This document shows, in pieces, positions 20,771 through 26,642 of a DNA stretch of 26,642 bases. The DNA comes from an uncultured Clostridia bacterium. Its GTDB lineage: Bacteria > Bacillota > Clostridia > TANB77 > CAG-508. The position numbers and the translations under genes are program-made. The notes below the pieces were generated by a model that made no database searches, was not told the DNA's origin, and was given only the letters and a program-made list of their open reading frames with translations. The number at the start of each line of letters is the position of its first letter. The stretch's first letter is position 1. Location: contig CAKOWP010000011.1 in assembly GCA_934122385.1 (NCBI GenBank), positions 1-26,642 on the forward strand. The letters are read 5' to 3'.

Positions 20771-21643
20771 ATGGTAAATTTAGAACTATATAGAATATTT
20801 AAAATTGTGGCTGATGAAGAAAATCTAACAAAGGCAAGTGAAATTTTGCATATTTCACAACCAGCTGTAACTAAACATATTAAAAATTTAGAAAGTGAAC
20901 TAAATGTTAAACTATTCAAAAGAAGTAAGTATGGAATGTTATTAAATGAAAATGGAAAAAAATTGTATTTACAAATAAAAGACTCTATTGACGTTCTTGA
21001 AAAATCAGAAGATATATTCAATATTCATAAAGAAATAAATTTAGGTGTGCATGTAAATATGCCTAATAAAATTTATAATAGTGCAATTTTGAAATTTTAT
21101 GAAAGCAATCAAAATAGTATTATTAATATACATCAAGAAGCGGCGGGAAATATGTTTTCTATGTTAGAAAATCAAAAAATTGATCTTGCATTTTCAAAAA
21201 AATACAGTGATGATATATATAATTCAAGAGAAATTAAATTTATAAAAATTGGAGAATTACATGATGTATTTATTGTAAATGCTAATTCGCAGTATTTAAA
21301 TAAAAATCTTTCTAAAAAGGATTTAAGAAATATAACAATTTATACATTGAAAAAATTTTCTAGTGCATATCAAAATTTAATAAAAGAACTTGAATATAAT
21401 AAAAACGATGAAATAAATGTTGTTAATGTTAATTATACTGCTATGTTGGAATTATTAAAGGTTAGAGATATAGTAACAGTTATAACAAAAGAATATGTAG
21501 AAGAAAAATTAGCTGATAATGAATTACACATTTTAGATGTTGGCTTTTCACTTCCAAATGCAGAATTTGGAGTGTATTATAATGTTAATAATAAATTTAA
21601 AGAGTTAAATGATTTTATTGAAATTTTAAAGAATAATTGTTAA
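20771..21643 (+). CDS. LysR-family transcriptional regulator
   Basis: A 290-aa LTTR. The N-terminal winged HTH reads LTKASEILHISQPAVTKHIKNLE (about residues 19-41), followed by LNVKLFKRSKYGMLLNENGKKL, the standard LysR wing and linker. A periplasmic-binding-like effector domain covers about 90-290. The effector is unknown. LTTRs are commonly divergent from their targets, but here the upstream neighbour is a tRNA on the same strand and the nearest downstream gene is a 110-aa orphan with its own promoter, so the target is not evident. GGAGG is 6 nt before ATG. Normal length, no damage. Confidence 0.92.
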   Translation: MVNLELYRIFKIVADEENLTKASEILHISQPAVTKHIKNLESELNVKLFKRSKYGMLLNENGKKLYLQIKDSIDVLEKSEDIFNIHKEINLGVHVNMPNKIYNSAILKFYESNQNSIINIHQEAAGNMFSMLENQKIDLAFSKKYSDDIYNSREIKFIKIGELHDVFIVNANSQYLNKNLSKKDLRNITIYTLKKFSSAYQNLIKELEYNKNDEINVVNVNYTAMLELLKVRDIVTVITKEYVEEKLADNELHILDVGFSLPNAEFGVYYNVNNKFKELNDFIEILKNNC

Positions 21644-21668
21644 ATATAACCTTAAGTTATATTTTAAA
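21642..21668 (+). terminator. Hairpin after the LysR gene
   Basis: A 9-bp stem (21642-21650 with 21656-21664) that includes the stop codon region; only a short T-stretch inside the 3' arm. Confidence 0.55.
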
Positions 21669-21681
21669 AACGAATATGTAT

Positions 21682-21710
21682 TTTACATAATAACTTTTTC
21701 CTTTTATAAT
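21682..21710 (+). promoter_or_regulatory. Promoter of the 110-aa orphan gene
   Basis: TTTACA (21682-21687) and TATAAT (21705-21710), spacing 17 nt, 48 nt before the start codon. Confidence 0.75.
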
Positions 21711-21758
21711 TAAATTAATGACAATAGTCAAATAAATTATATTTATGGAGGAAAAAAT

Positions 21759-22091
21759 ATGCGGTTTTACGATTTAAAAGGTTTAGGAGATGAAGAAGTA
21801 AATAGTTTGATTGAAAAGTGTCCGAAGCTTGAAGTAAAAAAAGTTTTAGAAAATCCAGAGATTTTATCGGAAAAAATTTTAGTGTTCCGAGGTAATTATG
21901 AAGGATTTGCTACTAATATACTTTGTGTACGAACTTTTGAATACATACAAGCAGAGGAAAAATGGAAAGTGTCAGATGTTACAGTTTATGACATGTTTAA
22001 GTCTAGTTTTGATCATCACTTTTCAAGGGTGGAGTTAGAAGTGAATTTTAAAGCTTTTTGCAACGGACAGGGATTCGTAATGGAAGCATAA
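21759..22091 (+). CDS. Hypothetical protein, 110 aa
   Basis: A small acidic cytoplasmic protein that I do not recognise. It starts MRFYDLKGLGDEEVNSLIEKCPKLEV, has a central FRGNYEGFATNILCVRTFEYI stretch and a His pair (FDHHFSRVE, about 85-93). There is no membrane segment, signal or known catalytic motif. It is convincing as a gene: consensus-like promoter, GGAGG site at good spacing, codon use like its neighbours, and a perfect hairpin terminator behind. It is a single-gene unit directly after the LysR gene and could be that regulator's target, but only position suggests so. Confidence 0.65.
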   Translation: MRFYDLKGLGDEEVNSLIEKCPKLEVKKVLENPEILSEKILVFRGNYEGFATNILCVRTFEYIQAEEKWKVSDVTVYDMFKSSFDHHFSRVELEVNFKAFCNGQGFVMEA

Positions 22092-22120
22092 GTTCTAAAT
22101 GTAGATTTCTACATTTACCA

Positions 22121-22151
22121 TAAGAGAGGGAGCTATTTGGTCCCTCTCTTA
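22121..22151 (+). terminator. Terminator of the 110-aa gene
   Basis: An 11-bp perfect stem of mostly purines and pyrimidines (22121-22131 with 22141-22151) and then ATTTTAT. A second hairpin (22097-22116) stands just before it. Confidence 0.75.
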
Positions 22152-22153
22152 AT

Positions 22154-22195
22154 TTTATATTATAGGAAAGTTCTACGAACTTCCTATAATATAAA
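22154..22195. repeat. Palindromic repeat; arm shared with 103-120
   Basis: The arms 22155-22173 and 22177-22194 are reverse complements, differing by one bulged A, around a 3-nt centre. The 18-bp right arm in reverse complement is identical to 103-120. It is a long perfect cruciform-type element, likely a dispersed intergenic repeat of this genome. Confidence 0.75.
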
Positions 22196-22300
22196 TACTT
22201 TGCACAGAAATTTGCATAAAGCAAATTTCGCGCGCAAACAAAGACGCGGACTTAAAAACGTCTTAGTAAGTAATAATGCCATTAATGTCCGCTTTTGTTC
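22196..22300. repeat. Hairpin-rich non-coding stretch
   Basis: After the palindrome come a 9-bp stem (22207-22215 with 22221-22229) and a longer paired region closed by GCGGAC/GTCCGC (22246-22251 with 22287-22292), followed by TTTTGTTC. The local GC (CGCGCGC, GACGCGGAC) is above the surroundings. No convincing gene is present; a 61-codon frame at 22137-22322 runs through the hairpins and is not credible. The role is unknown: repeat element or structured RNA. Confidence 0.5.
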
Positions 22301-22350
22301 TAATATTTTTATAAAAAATTAAAAAAATTATTTATAAATAGTAGATTATC

Positions 22351-22359
22351 TGTTATAAT
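22351..22359 (+). promoter_or_regulatory. Extended -10 promoter of the prepilin-like gene
   Basis: TGTTATAAT at 22351-22359, 48 nt before the start codon; the same extended -10 sequence as upstream of thyX. No clear -35. Confidence 0.6.
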
Positions 22360-22406
22360 AAATTCAGAAAAATATCAAACAAATATATAAAACCAAGGAG
22401 AAAAAT

Positions 22407-24074
22407 ATGAAAAGAAAAAGTGAAAAAGGTGTAACATTAGTTGCATTAGTCACAACAATAATACTTTTACTTATATTATCAACAATAGGTGTAACATCTG
22501 GAAAATCGACAATAGAATTTTCAAATTTTAATAAGTTAAAAAATCAATTGACGGTATTGCAAACAAAAGTTAATGAATTAAATCAACAAAATAAAACTGA
22601 TATTGGACAGGAAATAGGCGACAACCAAAAATCAATACTTAATAATGAAATTGTAAGTAATATTATTTATAAAGACAAAACAGAAGAAGAAAAAAATACG
22701 ATAGAAGCGGGTTTTAGATTACTAAATGGAAACCAAATAAAGGATCAATTGGGGTTAGATGGATATAAAGGAAATTATTTGATTAACGTTGAGTACAGAT
22801 ATGTTGTTTTATGTGAAGGTTTGGAATACAATGGAATTACATATTATATGATAGACCAAATAGAAGGTGGTCTATATAATGTGGAATATCATAATAAAAA
22901 CAGTGATAGTGGCTCATTTGAAATTAATACAATTGTTGAAGGAGATAAATGCAAAGTTGAAATTACAGATATCAATTATGATGGATATGTAAGTGACTGG
23001 CAGGTAAAATATAAATTAAATACAATTAGTCAATGGAATACTAGCGATAATTTAAATTTTTATGTTAGACAGCAAGGAGTGTATGATATAAAAGTTGTGC
23101 ATGGTGATGAAATAGAATTAGAAACAAAAACACTAACAATAGTTTTTAGCGATGTATTAACTGATACGGTTAAAAGTGATTATGTTAAAGTAGGTGATTA
23201 TGTTCAATATACACCAGATGAAGTAACAAATATGGATAAAATTTATACGGATTTATTATCAAATTTAAAAACATATTCAGGAAATACAGATAGTACAAAA
23301 AATACAACATCAACATTAACACAAGAAAAACTAAATTGGAGAGTGTTAGATATTACTGATGATGGACAAGTAAGATTAATAAGTGATAAACCAACGACAA
23401 GTAAAATTACATTAAGAAGTTATGATGGATATAACAATGCAGTAAAATTATTAGATGATATATGTAGTACATTATATAATTCAAAATTAACAAGTAAAGT
23501 TCAAAACATAAAAATAGAAGATATACAAGATAAAATGAAAGAAAAAGACTTAACAAAAATTTGGACAGACTATGGAGCAACATACACCCCAACAAACATT
23601 AAGTATCCAAAAATATTAGAAAAAGAAGAAAATCAAACAGTTGAAAAAACTAATAATATATCAACAAAATTGAGTGTAAGTGTTCAGGACAGTTTTGTAA
23701 ATGGAAATGATACATCAGCAACAAGTGCATTGAAAGTTACAGCTTGGAGTGATTTTATTAAACCAATGACAGAAAAAGACTATGAGGATGGATGTTATAA
23801 ATTATTTATAAATAATGGAGAAAAAAATTATGACACATATTGGATGTCATCTCGTTGTGTCAGTACTTCTTCTGATAGTGCTAACTTTATTATTTATTAT
23901 GTGAATAATGGGGCTATTGGGACAAGCTATTTATATTGTTCTAATGAAATACTGGATTCTTGTGACCGTGCTATTAGACCAATTATAACTTTAAATTCAA
24001 ATGTACAACTAGACACAAATGACATAACAAAAGACGGAACATCAGTAAACAAAGCATGGATAATAAAAAATTAA
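22407..24074 (+). CDS. Prepilin-leader surface protein with DGR-type C-terminal domain
   Basis: A 555-aa protein. The N-terminus EKGVTLVALVTTIILLLILSTIGVT (6-30) is a type IV prepilin-like leader with cut expected after G8; position +5 is Ala instead of Glu, common in clostridial relatives. A coiled segment (35-75), Ig-like beta domains (about 150-250) and a WRVLDITDDGQVRLISDKPT domain (about 311-335) follow. The C-terminal 160 residues have the C-type-lectin/DUF6273-like pattern YWMSSR (478-483), IIYYVNNGAI (495-504), then RAIRPIITLNS (521-531). Residues 478-525 show the codon signature of a diversity-generating retroelement target (see the separate entry). Probably exported and displayed, perhaps as a binding tip. 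AAGGAG is 6 nt before ATG. No pilus assembly gene is nearby. Confidence 0.75.
   Translation: MKRKSEKGVTLVALVTTIILLLILSTIGVTSGKSTIEFSNFNKLKNQLTVLQTKVNELNQQNKTDIGQEIGDNQKSILNNEIVSNIIYKDKTEEEKNTIEAGFRLLNGNQIKDQLGLDGYKGNYLINVEYRYVVLCEGLEYNGITYYMIDQIEGGLYNVEYHNKNSDSGSFEINTIVEGDKCKVEITDINYDGYVSDWQVKYKLNTISQWNTSDNLNFYVRQQGVYDIKVVHGDEIELETKTLTIVFSDVLTDTVKSDYVKVGDYVQYTPDEVTNMDKIYTDLLSNLKTYSGNTDSTKNTTSTLTQEKLNWRVLDITDDGQVRLISDKPTTSKITLRSYDGYNNAVKLLDDICSTLYNSKLTSKVQNIKIEDIQDKMKEKDLTKIWTDYGATYTPTNIKYPKILEKEENQTVEKTNNISTKLSVSVQDSFVNGNDTSATSALKVTAWSDFIKPMTEKDYEDGCYKLFINNGEKNYDTYWMSSRCVSTSSDSANFIIYYVNNGAIGTSYLYCSNEILDSCDRAIRPIITLNSNVQLDTNDITKDGTSVNKAWIIKN
23838..23982 (+). other. Putative DGR variable region (VR)
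   Basis: Codons 478-525 of the prepilin-like protein. By my count 35 of 48 codons end in C or T, against about 29 of 62 in the codons just upstream. The usual AGA, TCA, GCA and ACA codons give way to CGT, TCT, GCT, ACT and TGT. This is what adenine-specific mutagenesis of AAY codons produces. The protein pattern YWMSSR...SNF...NG...RAIRPI matches C-type-lectin variable regions. No template repeat or reverse transcriptase is in the window. Confidence 0.55.
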
Positions 24075-24079
24075 AAAAC

Positions 24080-24105
24080 AAAGAACTCTTTAAAGAGTTC
24101 TTTTT
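24080..24105. terminator. Bidirectional terminator between convergent genes
   Basis: A fully palindromic 24-mer (24080-24103) with A-run before and T-run after lies between the prepilin-like gene and the convergent CDF gene, and overlaps the stop of the latter. Confidence 0.9.
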
Positions 24106-24967
24106 AAACTGGTTCGACATGAACAATAGTCTTATAAATATCAGGCAATTTAGAAACAGATTCTTCAATATTATTAGCCAAGCTATGACTCTCAAAAGTA
24201 GTTAAGTTGCCATCTAAACAAATAGTTATAAAAATCATATATTTACTTCCAACAGGTGCAGAAGATATATTATCAATTTTTTTAACTTCTTTATAACTAT
24301 TAATAATGTTTAAAATTAAATTTTTGGTTTTTTCATTAACCGAAATATCCATTAAAACATTATAACTTTCCATGAAAATTGAAATACCAGTATAGCCTAT
24401 CCAAATAGAAATACCAATACCCACAATACCATCGAACCAATAGATACCACATAAAGTTAGAAGAACAGAAATCAATGTAAAGCTTGTTACAATGCAGTCA
24501 TTTCTGTGATCTTTCATATTTGATTCTAGTAAAATATTTTTGCATAATTTTGAAGCCTTTTTTGTGTATAAATAAAGGCAAAGTTTAATTATAATAGTTA
24601 AAATACAAACTAAAACCAAAAACCAGGAAAATTGGAGATTACTACCTAATACTAATGTTTTAATAGAATCGTAAAATAATTTTGCTGCAACAAAAATCAT
24701 TGATAGGCCAATAAACATAGAAAAAATATATTCAGCTTTTCCATGCCCAAAATTATGGTCTTCATCACTTGGCACACTTGAAATTTTGTTACCAATAAAA
24801 GTCATTAATGATGCAAAGATGTCACCTGCACTATTAAAACTATCTGCAATCATTGCTTGACTTTTAAAAACAAATCCAACAATTGCTTTGATAATTAATA
24901 AAAAAATATTTCCAATAATTCCATAAATTCCAGCTATTTTTGTTAATTTAAATCTTTCTTCATCCAT
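24104..24967 (-). CDS. CDF-family cation exporter, predicted Mn(II)
   Basis: A 287-aa cation diffusion facilitator with six membrane helices and a C-terminal cytoplasmic metallochaperone-like domain (about 205-287). The transport site residues are N45 and D49 in helix 2 (DSFNSAGD) and D153 and D157 in helix 5 (KDHRND). Zinc CDFs use D/D and H/D at these places; N-D/D-D is the pattern reported for manganese exporters such as streptococcal MntE, so Mn(II) efflux is predicted. HNFGHGKAEY (71-80), the conserved loop after helix 2, is intact. CDFs exchange metal for protons as dimers. GGTGAT is the ribosome site. It is monocistronic with an extended -10 at 25015-25007. Confidence 0.9.
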   Translation of the reverse strand: MDEERFKLTKIAGIYGIIGNIFLLIIKAIVGFVFKSQAMIADSFNSAGDIFASLMTFIGNKISSVPSDEDHNFGHGKAEYIFSMFIGLSMIFVAAKLFYDSIKTLVLGSNLQFSWFLVLVCILTIIIKLCLYLYTKKASKLCKNILLESNMKDHRNDCIVTSFTLISVLLTLCGIYWFDGIVGIGISIWIGYTGISIFMESYNVLMDISVNEKTKNLILNIINSYKEVKKIDNISSAPVGSKYMIFITICLDGNLTTFESHSLANNIEESVSKLPDIYKTIVHVEPV

Positions 24968-25006
24968 AATATCACCTAATTAAATTTATTATAAAAATTA
25001 AAAGAT

Positions 25007-25015
25007 ATTATATCA
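25007..25015 (-). promoter_or_regulatory. Extended -10 promoter of the CDF gene
   Basis: On the minus strand TGATATAAT (25015-25007), 40 nt before the start codon. A near-identical element faces the other way at 25069-25077, so the two divergent genes use mirrored promoters. Confidence 0.65.
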
Positions 25016-25068
25016 TATAAAAATAAAAAAGTTAATATTTTAAAAATATTATATTTTATAAAAAAATA

Positions 25069-25077
25069 TGATATAAT
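25069..25077 (+). promoter_or_regulatory. Extended -10 promoter of priA
   Basis: TGATATAAT at 25069-25077, about 97 nt before the priA start; no good -35. The stretch up to 25173 shows no other gene. Confidence 0.55.
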
Positions 25078-25173
25078 CTAAATAATTATTAAAGAAAAAT
25101 AAATTGGAAAGTAATTATTATTGCTTTTCTTAATATATAAAGCATATAAAAAACTAGAATTGGAGTGAAACAA

Positions 25174-26642
25174 TTGGTAGCAGAAGTAATAATAAATAGC
25201 AAAGCAAAACAACTAAACAGAACATTTGACTACAACATACCAAAAGAAATGGAAGAACTGATACTAATAGGAAGTAAAGTATTAGTTCCATTTGGAAAAA
25301 TGAAAACACTAGAAGAAGCGCATGTAGTCAAAATAAAAGAAAAATCACAATATGAAATAAAAGACATAGCAAAAGTAGAAAATGGTTTAACAGACAAGCA
25401 AATAGAACTTGCAAATTGGATGGCAAAAAGATACTTCTGCAATATATCAGAATGTATCAGACTAATGCAAACACCTGGAACAAATGCGAAAGATGTAAAT
25501 AAAAGAATACAGGAAAAAAAAATAAATGTTGTGTATTTAAAAAAGGATTTTGAAGAGATAAATTTTGAAATAGAAACTAAGAAAATAAAATCCGAAAAAC
25601 AAATAAGAATCTTAAATTTTGTAAAAAACAATGAAGGATGTACAATACCAGATATAGAGGTATTTACAGACTGTTCAAGAGCAATAGTAAATACTTTAAT
25701 AAAAAATGGATACTTAGAATTGGTTGAACAAAAAGTTGAGAGAAATCCATTGGAAAACAAAAACATAGAAAATACAAATAATTTGAAATTAACAGAAGAA
25801 CAACAAAATGCTTTTAACAAAATTTCAGCAAGTATGGATAGCAAAAAATATGAAGAATTTTTACTTTATGGAGTTACAGGTTCAGGAAAAACGGAAGTAT
25901 ATTTACAGTTAATAGATAAGGCTCAAAAAGAAGGAAAATCAGCAATAGTTTTGGTACCAGAAATTTCGTTAACTCCACAAATGTTGGATAGATTTATATC
26001 AAGATTTGGGAAAGAAACAATAGCGGTTTTACATAGTAAATTATCAATAGGAGAAAGACATGATGAGTGGAAAAGGATAAAAGAAAATAAAGCAAAAATT
26101 GTTATAGGTGCAAGGTCTGCAATATTTGCGCCAGCCAAAGACTTGGGAATAATCATAATTGATGAAGAACATGACAGTTCATATAAATCGGAAGCAAGTC
26201 CAAAGTATGATGCAAAAGAAGTTGCAAAAAAAATTGCAAAACAAGAAAAAGTTCCGTTAGTTCTGGGAAGTGCAACACCTGATTTAAGAACTTTTTATAA
26301 TGCGAAAGAAACAAGAAAAATTACATTATTGGAATTAACAAAAAGAGCGAATAATTCTAATTTACCCAAAGTAGAAATTGTAGATTTAAAACAAGAACTT
26401 GCAAATGGAAACAGGTCAATGTTAAGTTTTGATTTATATCAAGCAATAGAACAGAATTTAAAAGACAAGTTACAAACAATTTTGTTTTTAAATAGAAGAG
26501 GATATTCAACGTTTATAATGTGTAGAAATTGTGGGTACACTGTTAAATGTAAGAACTGTAATATTAGTATGACATATCATAGTTATGAAAATAAATTGAA
26601 GTGTCATTATTGTGGATATGAAGAAAAAGTTGTTACAAAATG
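25174..26642 (+). CDS. priA: Primosomal helicase PriA, 5' part (runs off the window)
   Basis: The first 489 codons, open to the window end. The start is TTG 25174, 8 nt after GGAG. N-terminal 3'-DNA-binding domain (about 1-100, VIINSKAKQLNRTFDYNIP), winged-helix region, then the helicase core: Walker A GVTGSGKTE (about 231-239), VPEISLTPQ, the DEEH box (330-333), GSATPD (about 366-371) and the first Cys pairs of the zinc domain (CRNCGY from 450, CKNC, CHYC). PriA reloads the replication machinery at stalled forks. Usual length is 730-800, so about 260 codons are missing beyond the edge. Complete as far as seen. Confidence 0.95.
   Translation, partial: MVAEVIINSKAKQLNRTFDYNIPKEMEELILIGSKVLVPFGKMKTLEEAHVVKIKEKSQYEIKDIAKVENGLTDKQIELANWMAKRYFCNISECIRLMQTPGTNAKDVNKRIQEKKINVVYLKKDFEEINFEIETKKIKSEKQIRILNFVKNNEGCTIPDIEVFTDCSRAIVNTLIKNGYLELVEQKVERNPLENKNIENTNNLKLTEEQQNAFNKISASMDSKKYEEFLLYGVTGSGKTEVYLQLIDKAQKEGKSAIVLVPEISLTPQMLDRFISRFGKETIAVLHSKLSIGERHDEWKRIKENKAKIVIGARSAIFAPAKDLGIIIIDEEHDSSYKSEASPKYDAKEVAKKIAKQEKVPLVLGSATPDLRTFYNAKETRKITLLELTKRANNSNLPKVEIVDLKQELANGNRSMLSFDLYQAIEQNLKDKLQTILFLNRRGYSTFIMCRNCGYTVKCKNCNISMTYHSYENKLKCHYCGYEEKVVTK

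Noticed and set aside
22137..22322. 61-codon frame in hairpin-rich DNA
   Set aside because: It begins inside a terminator loop and reads through a palindrome and further stems; no ribosome site.
25230..25844. 204-codon minus-strand frame
   Set aside because: It is an antisense shadow of priA, whose helicase motifs are unmistakable on the plus strand.

Overview
The window is AT-rich, with A/T-ending codons, strong GGAGG-type ribosome binding sites, TTG starts, consensus sigma-A promoters and many short hairpin terminators. Together with a SpoIIID-like regulator, a spore photoproduct lyase relative, MutS2, TasA/camelysin-like proteins, ChW-like repeats and near-perfect Spo0A boxes, this points to a low-GC, probably spore-forming member of the Clostridia, perhaps an uncultured gut lineage. 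The species cannot be named from the sequence. No rRNA, IS transposase, CRISPR array or prophage is visible.

Layout. 1-240: hairpins and a palindromic-repeat half that recurs near 22.2 kb. 241-2437: metallophosphoesterase and a DapB-fold oxidoreductase. 2514-3973: a tRNA-Tyr(GTA) gene interrupted in its anticodon loop by a 224-nt group I intron, then a free-standing PD-(D/E)XK endonuclease resembling I-Ssp6803I and an unknown protein. 3994-6055: GT2 glycosyltransferase plus a polytopic membrane protein. 6150-7889: an FtsZ homologue without a C-terminal tail and an exported unknown protein. 7973-13013: PflX-type radical SAM enzyme, a double-length ThyX, DHFR, an SPL-like radical SAM enzyme, a DUF4160/DUF2442 fusion and dCMP deaminase; ThyX, DHFR and dCMP deaminase serve dTMP and folate metabolism. 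13002-13151: a large palindrome of tandem 20-bp units into which two convergent genes end. 13140-15916: mutS2 and a divergent SpoIIID-like gene. 16064-16226: tRNA-Gln(TTG) and tRNA-His(GTG). 16459-16845: a small membrane protein. 16943-20424: a four-gene surface/matrix operon (two TasA-like paralogues, an anchored relative and a ChW-like protein) behind a consensus promoter with two in-phase Spo0A boxes. 20580-22091: tRNA-Gln(CTG), a LysR regulator and a 110-aa orphan. 22097-22300: hairpin-rich repeat DNA. 22407-24074: a prepilin-like surface protein whose C-terminus looks like a DGR-diversified C-type-lectin variable region. 24104-26642: a CDF exporter with a manganese-type signature and the first 489 codons of priA.

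The two strongest unusual systems are the split tRNA-Tyr with an endonuclease gene outside the intron, and the pilin-leader protein with a DGR-like variable region but no reverse transcriptase or template repeat in the window. Also notable are a two-domain ThyX whose signature motif is divided between its halves, an SPL-like enzyme with Ser where the H-donor Cys is expected, and Spo0A-box control of the TasA-like operon. All family names come from motif recognition; no database search was possible.
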